DNA of 64,000 nucleotides from Allantophomopsis cytisporea. Lineage: Eukaryota; Ascomycota; Leotiomycetes; Phacidiales; Phacidiaceae. Location of the stretch: contig CP103026.1 of the NCBI GenBank assembly GCA_024752435.1, positions 1,798,001 to 1,862,000 of the forward strand. Reading direction: 5' to 3'. The notes beneath the pieces are model-generated. The model was not told the DNA's origin. It saw only the letters and a list, made by a program, of their open reading frames with translations, and searched no databases. Position numbers and translations under genes: made by a program. This document shows positions 1 to 10,586 of this stretch, in pieces (position 1 is the stretch's first letter; every line of letters starts with the position of its first letter).

Positions 1-622
1 GCAATTCGTTGTATATCCTCAACCTAAATCATCTTGACATAAGGTCGTACGTCAGATGAAACCACAAAATGTTGTTGGAATCTACTATTGGCTTTTCGAA
101 GTGCGGAACTGCCTTTATATCAGGATCTTATTATTTCCGGTTTCAATAAGTCTTGCACATGGCGAGGATGGCTGTAATTGAAGTGAACAGATTCCTGGTG
201 TCAAGTTGTGCCTATAGGATGAACATGACATCTTACTCTTAATAAAAAAAAGACTTCACCTTGTATGAAAGACAGTAGAAGTATCGTGTTAGCGGCTATT
301 GGGACCCGAGTGCAAGTCTTTCAATCACTATAACAGAAGCACGAGACAATATCAATTCCCATATATCAACAAGCACGTTCCTCAGCTGCGCATCTCCTCT
401 CACAGTTCCCCATATTCATATAGCATAAGTACACGTAACAGCATCCGAATTCTTCATTCATTAGAGCACTTCTCCCCGTCCGGCAGGGCACCCGCGGGGT
501 TCAGGGCCTGCTAAAATAGACAACATAAGAGGCCATCCATCATTGTTCGCTTCTCATCCATATTCCACAATACCATATACAAGCAAGTACGCGGAAGTAT
601 AGGCTATTTATCCACTGTTTAC
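1..622. other. intergenic, 3' flank of VPS35
   Basis: No supportable gene is seen on either strand. The right part must hold the 3' untranslated region of the minus-strand VPS35 gene, which ends at 623. There is a short A-run near 244-250. Open frames here are short and carry no recognisable motif. Confidence 0.6.
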
Positions 623-3546
623 TTACTTAGCAGCAGCCGTAACGACACCCTCATATTCCCGGCTGGCAATATACTCGATCGTTCTGTGGAAGTGTCTCTT
701 AGGACCTTCGATGGTGGCGGATTCTTGGTTGGTCTGGAGGTTTGAGTGGATAAGCTCAATGAGACCGTTGAGGTATTTCGTGGTGACCTGTCGCGCATTA
801 GCAAGGGGAACTCGTATAGAATATATGTAGGAAAGGACCAGGTTCGATGAAAGGTTGTATAGAAAGGGACTTACAGCTTCATTCTGCTGGTCGAAGTAAT
901 AGACATAGCGATTCAAGATTTCAACAAACAACTCAACAGAGACAGCAGTGTCCATACAGGCATCAGCAACGCGCAGGGCACGTTGAAGACACTCGAGAAC
1001 ACGTTTTCCATCGCGGTATAACTAGAAATCGTCAGCAATTTTCATAACCATCATATAAAAAGGAAACGAACCTCTTTATCATCCTCCTCTCCCTTAGCAG
1101 CAATTGGTACTGCCCACCAAAGATGACTAGCAAGGTAAACCGCACGGCACTGATCCGGCTTCTTGAGCAATTTGCTACCATGAAGTGCACATTTCGTAAT
1201 AAGAGTATCGTAATTCTCCCTGCTGAAGCCGCGAGTTTCATGAAGCGCACCAGCAATGACACAGACAGCCTGGAACTGTGCTCTGGAGTCCGAAATAGCT
1301 TCTTCATAGATAGTGAAAGCCTGAGCGAAGAACTCATAGCTGACCTCCTCGAAGCCTGTTTGGTCCGCGATCTGACCACAGGCAATGAAGAGGCGAAGAA
1401 CGAGGTCGCCGCTGTTGGGAACGCGCGAGTATAGGGTTGAGAGCGAGGAGTGCATGAATTTATAGAGGGCGGAGGATTGAGTGTTCCAGTTGTCATCGAA
1501 GTGCTCACGCGCCTTATATCTGCGTGCGAGTTTCATAGCGCCAGTTATGAGCGCTGGAGTAGTGAACTTCACTCGCTCATTGCCCTCTGCGTAGGCTTTT
1601 CGTGTCGCTTGTAAGAGCTTATACTGTGTGTCATTGTCGTCACTGTGAATGAGATGTACAATTCTTGCAAGCCAGCCTTGCTCTTCGATCGTCTCATCTG
1701 TCTCCATTGTTTTTCGCTGCGTGGTAACACCTGGGTAGCCAGCAGGCGGTTGTGCGCCTTCTTTAATAATTACTTTGAGGATTTCAAGGACACCCTCTAG
1801 GCTTGAGAGGGAGGAAATTGCAGTCTGGTTACGTTGCAGACTGCGAGCGACCTCTCCAGCTACAGCTCGGCGAGTAGGATAGGTTTGAGAGTGAAGGAGA
1901 GGGACATAGGTTGGGAGGGAAAGCGCAGTAAACATAGAGACATAGGCTTTCAGAGGAGCCAAGAGAAGATTGAGAATATTATTTTGAGAGACAGGGGAGT
2001 GAAGGTCAGCGCTGTTCGCATGTTGCTTGACCTTTTGGTTTGCGTAATCAAGAACCTGGTCAACGTAATCGAGACGTTCAGGATAAATGTTGAGAGCAAG
2101 ATTTGCTAAGGAAACCAGAAGAGCTGTGGTGTCTTGTATGGGGAGGCGTTGCGCATTAACGAGGTTCATGACCTGTTCGAAGAAAATCTCGTAAAGCTTC
2201 ACATTTTCTGGAATGCCTCTGCTCTTCTTCTCCGGCTTCTTCTCATCTTCACCATTCACTGGGGTCTCCTCAGGAGTATCCTTATCGATAGGTGCCGGTT
2301 GCTCCTCTGTAGACTCTCCGTTGGCATTATCATTGCCATTCCCATTAGCATTTGCCTGCGCACTTGCGCTTGCTGCATCTGCCTCTTCTGCCGTCGTAGT
2401 AGGCGCATTCTCCTTCTGCTCCTTACTTATCCTCGACCTTTCCAAAAGCGCAGCAATAGCTTCTTCCTCAATTTTCTTTCTGTCCTCGATAGGCTCAGCC
2501 TCGGATTCGCGTGCAGCATATGACGAGAGCCTGTCCATCAGTCCAATAACAATAGCCTTGACATTGACATGCGGATTGAGTCTTGAAACAGCCGCAAGGA
2601 ACTGATCGAGAGTGTGAAGGTGAAATTCGTCGGGGAAGACCTGCGTAATGACCTCAAGCAGGTATTCCTGCGCTAGAACATCTCTACATTGCACGACCTG
2701 CTCCAAAAGCGGCTGCAGAATAACAGATTTGTATGTTTCGAGATCGACCAATTGACTCAAGCGCACCAGGTTGCTTCCTACAAGCAATTGAAGCTCTTGT
2801 CTCTCTTTCGTTCTCTGTTCTCGCTCCCTCGAATGACCTTGATGCTGCAATCGCACCCACAACTTATTCATCTCAACAAAGTTCGTGAGGATGAAGGATA
2901 TCGAGTCCTGAAGGTTGCCCTCGGGGCCATCACCACCACCGACAGGCAGATGATCTCTCGCCTGACCGGACAGATAGTATCTCAGAAACAGGCCTCGTAT
3001 CGGATGTTGCACGCCTCGACTCATCTCCATCATATCTTTCATGATTTCCTTGACCGGCGCATCCTCAATGGCCATATACACCGTACCAACCGTAATCATG
3101 AGATATAATCTCGGCACGATATTGCCCGCATACTGCACGAGCTCGTATAAATCGGCGAGATGATTGACGGGATGCGATTCGCGCAGGTAGACGGAGAGAT
3201 GGCGGAGGGCATCGAAGACGGCCATGTATAATTCATAGTATTGCTTTGGGCCGAGACTGCTTGTCCGCAGCTCCGAGACGAGCGTCGAGCTACATGTAGG
3301 CAACAACAATCAGCAATGAGCTCTGTATTCACCGCCTCCCAGCGCCCAAGTTGCCAATTAAATCATTCCCGCTCATTGTGGGCAATCAGAATCAGTCAGG
3401 AAGCTTCCTTACCTGCATTTCAGCGCATCCATAAGCTTGCCCGGCGTTTCTAGGCATTTGCGCATCAGGTGCGTCTGTTGGCGAACAACGACCAAGGCAT
3501 CCTCGAGCAGACGAGCCTGATCCTCCACCGCCGGAGGGGTCGCCAT
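623..3546 (-). CDS. VPS35: VPS35, retromer cargo-recognition subunit
   Basis: Large alpha-solenoid subunit of the retromer, which binds VPS26 and VPS29 and recycles transmembrane cargo from endosomes to the Golgi. I read four exons on the minus strand: 3546-3413, 3289-1072, 1021-875 and 787-623, all with GT...AG introns. Together they give 888 codons (887 aa), close to the usual fungal size. The N-terminus carries the family segment LMRKCLETPGKLMDALK (about residues 27-43). The conserved PRLYLM motif, which in the family contacts VPS26, lies at about 104-109. A low-complexity acidic, Asn/Ala/Gly-rich insert follows at roughly 290-380, a common variable loop. The C-terminal helices end in GVVTAAAK. 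Translation begins at ATG 3546, because the open frame of exon 2 alone has no ATG start and joins in phase to exon 1 (C-S-S-T-L-V). The last intron is 87 bp, a multiple of three, with no stop codon, so its retention would add 29 residues. Identification is very secure; exon ends are predicted. Confidence 0.95.
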
Positions 3547-4373
3547 GATGTAGAGAGATGTTAGGTGTTTGTTGGATCTCGAGCTCGGTAGCTACTCAGG
3601 AGCTACGTTGTCTTCTGGAGGTGGTGAGCTGGGATGAGGTTGTAGCGCAAGGTAGGTGAGATAGCACGGGGAAGGTAGGCTCAGGCTGAGAGTAGGCTGG
3701 AGTTTGGCTCACTCGCTGGCTTCGCGTAGGTCGGCGTCATCAACAACCGACCCAGCAGGGGTAGTGAGGTAGATGTCACTTTCAATGAACCACCTTCAAC
3801 GATAAGAAGTATAGTCTTTAAATATAACTAGATTCATCCGATAATTGGTTATTGTTTTTTGTTTGAAGCAATTGGCATTCTACCCAATTGCTTCGTATTC
3901 ACAATTCATTATCTTGAGCGTCGGGCTGCTTTCAAGTACACCAAGTTACGCGTATTGCGGGGTGTCTTTATATCGTTCATCAGAGCTCCATCCCGGCAAG
4001 CAACTTGAGGTTCCCCACAAGACAAGAATATATTTGCAATACCTCACCACAAACCACAAGAATCACTAAGTGACTCATTCTCGTTCTCATTGTCATTCAC
4101 AGTAGATTGACATTACCAAAATCACAAAAAGTACACCAAACATGAAGAAATCCACAATCCATGCAAGTCCTGGTATACCCCTCTAATTCAACCCTGAATA
4201 GCAATGACTTCGGTCCATAAGCCAAGCCAAGCCCGCTCATGACTCCGCTGTTCACAAACACTAAAGTACAATCCTCAAGACTTCTTTCCTGATAATCCGG
4301 GGTTCAAACTCCCGCAAACGCCTACGCAAAGGGATCCATCCAACCAAGCCAGCGCGATCCTCTGCGCGCATAA
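3547..4373. other. intergenic, VPS35 promoter side and cyclin 3' flank
   Basis: This stretch lies between the VPS35 start and the stop of the cyclin gene, both on the minus strand. It should contain the VPS35 promoter and the cyclin 3' untranslated region. A GGTTCAAACTCC stretch near 4301 resembles a Pol III B box but has no A box or cloverleaf around it. No gene is supported. Confidence 0.5.
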
Positions 4374-5978
4374 TTACTCCTCGACCTCGCCCTCCTCGCT
4401 CTGCTCTCCATTACCCTCCTCGGCTTCTATTTTCGCCCTCTTGCTTTCTCTCTCGGCCGCTAAGCTCTCAGAAGAGGTGTCTTCTTTGCGCTTGGAAGGT
4501 TGTGGGTGAGATGCGTCGTTGGTGCCGGTCATAGTTTCATCGGAGGATCTTTCTTCGCGTTTCACGTCACCGGCAGGTTTATCCTGCACTCCATTGATAT
4601 TTCCGTTTGCCGTTTTCTCATGTGTGGCAGGATCATTGGCTACAGCCTTGAGATTGGCGTCTGAAGAGCCATCTTCCTTCTTCAAATCAAGGTCCATTGA
4701 GTCTCTATTTCCATTTGCATTGTGAGCCTTCGGTGCATCGCTAGGAGTACCCTGGAATCCATTCGGCGAATCGTGCTGCTGGCTATCTGTGCGGCGCATT
4801 GAGTCTCCATTAGGAGTATATCCCTCGCTGCCACTTCGAGCTCTTCCCCTCGTCTTCTCAAAGTCAATCTCGTCAGCGTCCGGACTCCGATCATAGGGGT
4901 TTGCGTTCTTCTGCAGCGGGTTCTCGGAGTATAGTCTGCACATGATATCAATAGCCTGGCTAACCTTCTCCTTCTTCGCCTCATATTTCTTCCACCATGG
5001 CGTACCATCCTCAGAATCAGGTATATGTTCGTTGGTGATATTGATAGCCCAGTACAGCGCAGCAATGGCGATTTCTTGGGGTGTTTGCAAGAGACAAAGG
5101 GTAGTAAGAGCGCTATCATTCAAAAACGACCACGCAGCATCACGCATAGTCTTCTTGCCAATAACCTCCGTGCCACAGTCTCTCAAAATATGGTATAAAC
5201 GCTCATAAGGGCTGCCAAGGACGACATCGAAGGTGAGTTTCTCAAGCATAGTCTCCTCGTACAGCAGCACGGCATCCTTCCAGCGCCAAAACTCCTTCGA
5301 TTGTTCATCAATGATAAGAGAGGCATTCTTCTGCGCGACCTTCGCCACAGCAATGACAATCTCCTTGGTCTTCCTACAGTTCTCCTCCGTCTTCGTAGCC
5401 AAAAAGAGCGCCGTCGCGGCAATGGTGTAGTGATGAATACCGCCCTTCTCCGCAACCATGCTCTCGCGCATGTAAAACCGATGGAAGAACACACTGGCGG
5501 TGGCCAGCGTGAGCTGCGGCAGCTTGAGGATCATGCCAGCCTGGATGATGAAATTGACGCCCTTAGCGCGCCGGATCCACTCCTCTTGCATCGTGAGGCC
5601 GCCATGAATGATCGACGGCGTATGAAGCAGGTCGTCCTCGTCGAAGAGCCACTGGTCGCGGCCGGGCGAGTTACTGTAGGACGAGAGCGCCATTTGCGCA
5701 GGAAGGGCGAATGGCTGATTTCCGTCGACTTCGCGATGCGAGCAGGAGGAATATAACACGGAAGAAACGAGAGGGGCCGGGTTGCAGTCGCGCGCGTCTA
5801 GACTCGTGGCGTGGTGCTGCGTTTGCGGAGCAGATGAGGGCGGCTGGGCATCTGAGAAGACGGGATGATGCGCGTTGGGCGGCTGGGGCTCGCTGCTCAG
5901 GACAAAGCTGGGAGCTTTTTGGTGGGAATCGAGGTGAGATCGCGAGTGTCGTGACTTGTAGACATCGATGGAGGTCAT
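4374..5978 (-). CDS. cyclin K/T-like (Pch1-type) regulatory subunit of a Pol II CTD kinase
   Basis: A single-exon gene of 534 aa from ATG 5978. The central region (about residues 95-340) is a double cyclin fold of the transcriptional type. It contains the stretch DQWLFDEDDLLHTPS, then a first box with LATASVFFHRFYMRESM and ALFLATKTEEN, and a second box with DVVLGSPYERLYHIL and IAIAALYWAINI. This is the pattern of cyclin T/K and yeast Pch1, partners of CDK9/CDK12-like kinases that phosphorylate the RNA polymerase II C-terminal domain. The C-terminal 200 residues are disordered, acidic and Lys-rich with many Ser/Asp/Asn, and end in EEGEVEE, consistent with a nuclear protein. The first 95 residues are low in conservation signals. 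A second in-frame ATG (M-A-L-S-S-Y, about residue 95) directly precedes the cyclin core and is an equally plausible start. Ctk2-type cyclin is the main alternative assignment. Confidence 0.85.
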   Translation of the reverse strand: MTSIDVYKSRHSRSHLDSHQKAPSFVLSSEPQPPNAHHPVFSDAQPPSSAPQTQHHATSLDARDCNPAPLVSSVLYSSCSHREVDGNQPFALPAQMALSSYSNSPGRDQWLFDEDDLLHTPSIIHGGLTMQEEWIRRAKGVNFIIQAGMILKLPQLTLATASVFFHRFYMRESMVAEKGGIHHYTIAATALFLATKTEENCRKTKEIVIAVAKVAQKNASLIIDEQSKEFWRWKDAVLLYEETMLEKLTFDVVLGSPYERLYHILRDCGTEVIGKKTMRDAAWSFLNDSALTTLCLLQTPQEIAIAALYWAINITNEHIPDSEDGTPWWKKYEAKKEKVSQAIDIMCRLYSENPLQKNANPYDRSPDADEIDFEKTRGRARSGSEGYTPNGDSMRRTDSQQHDSPNGFQGTPSDAPKAHNANGNRDSMDLDLKKEDGSSDANLKAVANDPATHEKTANGNINGVQDKPAGDVKREERSSDETMTGTNDASHPQPSKRKEDTSSESLAAERESKRAKIEAEEGNGEQSEEGEVEE

Positions 5979-7037
5979 CAACTGGGTTCATTGACGAGAC
6001 ATGCTGTGTTGGGCGATCTCTGAGCAGTCAATGTGTGGTATGAACTTGGTGGGTGTGGCATATGCAAGGCTGAGCGCGAAAGTCACCACTTCATTTTATT
6101 CGGAAGTCGGGTTCGATTGCGTCCTTATCGATTGCACGTGATTTTTGGATTCACTACTCTTCGCCATGCCTTATGCCTTACTACTCAGGTAGGTGAGTTG
6201 GGTGTACGATGTAGATATGAGGAATTGAGTATTGAGGATATTCACTCTGGCTATTTAGTCTTTTATTTTCAAACGTATGTATCTCATCCAATGCAAACTC
6301 CCTGCTTCAGTAGTCTTCATCAACTGGCAACCTTCATGAACCAGTGACTATCATAAGTTGTTCACCTTCGTAACCTCACAACCTTTATAAGCTGGCGATC
6401 GTTAAGCTCAACCTTCATCATCCTTCATGAATCCTCAATTGATTACTTTGTATTTTATGATTGTGATCATCAGACCACGAATGCTCAAGAACATCTGTAA
6501 CATACAATTAACAAAATGACCACCAATCACAAAGACCTACTCCTCCAATCAGCGTTTTCACAATAGCAATCACAGCAGATCCCAGCAAGTCAAACATCAT
6601 ACAAACACCGCAAACATCACAAGCATCACAATCAGAATAAAGCATCAACCCCCAAAAAGTGCAATTGGAAAAACTTTTATTTCAACGTATTTCCCAAATC
6701 TAGCTACCAGAAACCCCCCTCTTCTCTACATAGCCCAACAAATCCAACACATCTTTTGATGGTGACGTAAATACAAGATACTCCGGACCTTTATATGCTA
6801 AACTCCATCGCAACAAAAAAAAAGTTCTAGTCTATTCTTTGCAGGAAAAAAAAAAACATAAAAAAAAATGAAAAGCCGAAAAAAAAAACCATCATCTCAA
6901 GTCATGCATGCACCAGTGAAGATGTGACGAAAAGAGGACAGTGATCTGGCTCAGGAACGAGAAAAGGGCATTCTTCTAATGCAAAAGGCCGAGAAGGAAG
7001 AACCGGGGGTATAATCGACAACGACGATGGGAATCCC
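5979..7037. other. intergenic with A-rich tracts
   Basis: Lies between two minus-strand genes and should hold the cyclin promoter and the 3' untranslated region of the HAD gene. Several A-runs lie at about 6818-6891 (T-runs on the gene strand, just beyond the HAD stop). The segment 6350-6660 is rich in CATCA-like words. No gene is supported. Confidence 0.5.
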
Positions 7038-8537
7038 TTACTCGATAGCAGAAGAAGAGCCACCAGTGACAGGGTTAACATCCTCACTCCACTTGAGCTT
7101 GAAGTCATCGCCAAGCTCCTTCTTGAGAGCTGCGGAGACGGCCTCGAGGACGTTGGTGAAGACGCCGAAGTTGGCTGGGTTCTCGTCGTCGTTGCCCTCG
7201 CCCTGGTAGACACCAGTGCGGACCAAGCAGGTGTTCCAGCCGTACATGTTACCACCGGTGATGTCGGAGGCGGGGTTGTCACCGACCATGTAGATGTTCT
7301 TTGGCAGCTTCTCCTCGCCGTGGAGCTCGCCCATCCAGGAGGCCATGACCTCGTCTGCGTACTTGTAGGTGGCCAATTCTGGCTTACCGTAGACGACACG
7401 CTCGAGCTCGACGCCGGTGATGGACTTGTAGATGGCCTCAAGGGCAATACGGAAGGTTCCCTGAGACATTCTTGGGTATGGATGCTCGGATGGGCAGAGG
7501 AGATCGCCCTGGGAGAAGTAGATTGGGATGCGCTGGGAGACTGGGTCCTTGGCGCGGGTGCCGAGGACACCGTTCTCGGATTGGAGGAGATCCATGATGA
7601 TCTGGAGATCGGTGGCGTAGTCGCGCGAGTCGGAGAAGACGAGGATGGCGTCGATCTTGACCTTGGAGAAATCTCTTGGGGTGGAGGTTCTTCTTTGCTC
7701 CTCGGTGAAGAACTCCTTCAATGGGGAGATGGTTGGGATGGAGGCAACAATGTCGTTTGGAACGACAATGTCCTTGAAACCGTACTCCTTGGCGACCTCT
7801 CTGCACTGGTAGTTCTCACCACCGACGACGAGAACGGTCTTGTAGTACTCAGCGAGAGCGGACATAGGAGTGTGAGATTGGATGAACTGGTCGGTGGAGA
7901 CTGGGTTGCCAAGAATCTTGGAGAGCTGCTCACAACGGGGGCCTTCTCTCTTTCCGGAACCGTTGGTGAGGAAAATGTGAGGAATCTTGATACCGAGCTC
8001 GTTGTCACCGTTGAGGATCTCGAGAGCACGCTTACCCTCTGGGATCAAACGGTCACCGTGGACGAGGACACCATCGATATCGAAAGCGAAAGCCATGTCC
8101 TTGGCGGCGGCGGTCTTCTTAGCGTAAACGTCCTGAACCTGCGAGGAGAGAATCTCGCGAGTTGGCTGGATCGCTGGCATTCCTGGGCGAGTTGGCTTGC
8201 CATCTGGACCAGCAACGGAGGAGAGACGAGATTGGCGCTTGGCTCTTGGAATTGGAAGGGAAGCACCGAAAGAGTTGCGGGATCCTCTTCTCTCCTTCAA
8301 GGTACCGTCAATGCTCAAGTTGTGCATAAGGCTCTTGGTATCAGCAATGGAAGATCTGGAGGCTGGGACCTCGATTGGTCCATCATCATCTTCCAGGCCG
8401 GGGACTGGAAGAGACTCTCCGAAAGATGCCTTTCTGCCAGCTGGCGAATCGCCAACCTTCTTCTGGAGGTGTTCGGTCATTGGAGTTTGTGGACGTCCGG
8501 TGGTTGGGGAAAGTGGTGGTTCGACTGAAGGTGCCAT
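7038..8537 (-). CDS. HAD-superfamily hydrolase, CECR5/YKR070W-like (subfamily IIA)
   Basis: A single-exon, 499 aa protein. The HAD hallmarks appear in order: motif I DIDGVLVHG at about 153-161 (nucleophile Asp and the +2 Asp), motif II TNG at 191-193, motif III lysine in YGKPE near 383-387, and motif IV GDNPASD at 419-425 with the two acidic metal ligands. The wide gap between motifs II and III is the IIA-type cap. This matches the CECR5 family (yeast YKR070W), whose members are usually mitochondrial and whose substrate is not well defined. All catalytic residues are present. The first 140 residues are a Ser/Pro/Arg-rich extension with two copies of a RxxSFGxSLPxP motif. Codons are strongly biased (GGT/GGC, AAG, CCA/CCT, C-ending), more so than in VPS35 or the F-box genes, suggesting high expression. 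A 402-codon antisense open frame is a by-product of this bias. Confidence 0.9.
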   Translation of the reverse strand: MAPSVEPPLSPTTGRPQTPMTEHLQKKVGDSPAGRKASFGESLPVPGLEDDDGPIEVPASRSSIADTKSLMHNLSIDGTLKERRGSRNSFGASLPIPRAKRQSRLSSVAGPDGKPTRPGMPAIQPTREILSSQVQDVYAKKTAAAKDMAFAFDIDGVLVHGDRLIPEGKRALEILNGDNELGIKIPHIFLTNGSGKREGPRCEQLSKILGNPVSTDQFIQSHTPMSALAEYYKTVLVVGGENYQCREVAKEYGFKDIVVPNDIVASIPTISPLKEFFTEEQRRTSTPRDFSKVKIDAILVFSDSRDYATDLQIIMDLLQSENGVLGTRAKDPVSQRIPIYFSQGDLLCPSEHPYPRMSQGTFRIALEAIYKSITGVELERVVYGKPELATYKYADEVMASWMGELHGEEKLPKNIYMVGDNPASDITGGNMYGWNTCLVRTGVYQGEGNDDENPANFGVFTNVLEAVSAALKKELGDDFKLKWSEDVNPVTGGSSSAIE

Positions 8538-8555
8538 TGTGAATGTTTTTCTTAT

Positions 8556-8581
8556 TGTGTGTGTGTGTGTGTGTGTGTGTG
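8556..8581. repeat. (GT)n microsatellite in the HAD gene 5' leader
   Basis: About twelve uninterrupted GT units begin 19 bases upstream of the HAD start codon (CA units on the gene strand). The position is inside the probable 5' untranslated region, where length changes could alter expression. Confidence 0.9.
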
Positions 8582-10557
8582 AGTTGTAAGTTGGTATGAG
8601 ATGTAACTCTTGTGTGGAGGTTTGGGTTTTGGTTTTGGAGGGGTATCAATGAAGAAGATGTATGTTTGGATGGAGGGGGAGAGTAAGGTATAATATGGAA
8701 AGGAAGAAGAGGGTCTTGGATGACGGAGGAGAAGAGCGTATATATCAGACGCGAGAGTCCTTCGAAACCAAGCTAGAGAAAGTTTAGGGAGAACAGGTAA
8801 TCGTGCAGTTTTGTCACGTCGACGAGCCGAAGGGTGAAAGGGTGTAGAACATGAAGGTACATTGGTCTGTAGTCTAACTGTGATGCGCGTGCGTGTATAC
8901 AGTAAGTACCTTTACCTTAACAAATGTGATGATTCTTGGTGGTGGTGGTGGTTGTGGTTGTATCCACGACTTTCCATGGACTTTTTGGTAGGAGTGAAGT
9001 CATTTCTTGGAGCATGTACTCTTTTCGGGTCAGGTACCCGGCTCCACTTTACGTGCGGTGTCCAGCTGTGTGTGGCTAGAAAGAAAAGATGCGTGTCTGC
9101 GCTGAAACGGAGATGGACATAGTAGTGAGTAGTCAGTAGTCAGTAGTCAGTAGTCATAATGGATCATGGATTAAGGCATCGGGTGGGAGGCATTGACATG
9201 GTGGACGAAGCGGCTAGAGTAAAGGCCGCAGTAGCTAAAATGGGACTTAGCTTAGTAGGTACATATCTGTTCTAATCTGTTCCCATTTCGACCATTCTGA
9301 CCATTCTGGTCAATACATAAGGTGGTTGGTGAGATACCAGGATGTGATCCATCCAGTCAGTCCACGAAGGTGGATTTAATATTGGGGGAGTGGTTCTGTG
9401 GAGTTGCATGTCGAGCATAAATTCAGGATACATCCGATATAATACGAAGACCAAGACGAAGTCATAGTCAAGTGCACAATCAGTAGCTTTTCTTTCCTGT
9501 CTTTTCTTTCTTTTTCCTTCTTTTTGGAGAATTACCGTGTAGCTTGGGCTACTACGTTAAAGGACTTTTGGCGTCGGTACGATATGGGAAGGGGGGAAAA
9601 AAGGGACGACGGTTCAGATGGACGGGGATAGTAGAGTAGTCGAGTGTAGTATGAATAGTAGCAGAAGCAGAAGAAGAAGAAGAATCTCTCTCGACGGGCA
9701 GAAAATGGATGAATGTAATTGGATGATATGATGATGAGAGGGTGTATACACATGGAAGCGCAGATGACTTTACTTCATCCACCCCCTCCATCTTCGCTCA
9801 CCATGTCACTGTCTGTCATAGCCCAAAGCAAAAGCCATGTTGAAGCGTGTTTGTGTGTGCGTGTCGGTGCTTAATCAAAAGCGGATCGACTCATAAATGC
9901 ACGTAGCGTGGTTAAAAGGACCAGAAAAGAGGCGCGCGAAGGCGTACACGACAAGGCCCTTGACGTTGCCGATCTCATCATTTTTCCTTCGGGCGATAGA
10001 CGAGCAGCTCTTCATTGGGTCTCACCTTTGAAGGTGAGAGTGAAAGGAAGATGAAAGATGAAAAATGACGAGGGAGCATTTCTGATTGGAGTAGGCGGAT
10101 GGTGAAGTAGAAAGTCAAAGAAAAAATGGAAAAAAAGGAAAAGAAAAGAAGAAGAAAAAAAAAAGTTTAAACTAAATCAATAATTCAAAAGGTAGTACTG
10201 CTGCGTATGCTGCTATGTTACACCCGCCGCATTATGCGCGATAAGGTTTGAGTTGGACTACGAGCAAGAATTAAGGTGGCATCAGAGCTGCACGTATGAA
10301 TGAAGGATGTGAATATGTGAGTATGAGTGACCTCAACCTTGAAATCATGCGAAGAGACATTTCTAGACGGTGTGAGAAGATTCCTTTTCATCCCGAGAAT
10401 CAATAAACCCATGAATTCTGTATTCTCCCCCGTCCTCTCTCTCTGCGTATATTCCATCAGTCAATAGAAGAAGAATAATAATAAAAGTCAGTCGATCAAT
10501 CAAATCAATATTCCGAATCCCTCTCTACCCTTCACCCTTTACCCTTTACCCCTACTC

Positions 10558-10586
10558 TCCTCCTCCTCCTCCTCCTCCTCCTCCTC
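10558..10586. repeat. (TCC)n microsatellite
   Basis: An uninterrupted trinucleotide run within a longer pyrimidine-rich stretch (about 10500-10640). It is not inside any supported gene. Confidence 0.9.

Noticed and set aside
1123..2605. Several plus-strand ORFs opposite VPS35
   Set aside because: Overlap a secure conserved gene and show low-complexity Ser/Leu-rich products without motifs.
4295..4320. B-box-like GGTTCAAACTCC
   Set aside because: No A box, no paired arms and no T-run nearby in a suitable position.
7320..8528. 402-codon plus-strand ORF opposite the HAD gene
   Set aside because: It is the antisense shadow of a strongly codon-biased gene. Its Gly/Trp/Leu/Glu-rich product has no domain, while the minus strand carries all HAD motifs.
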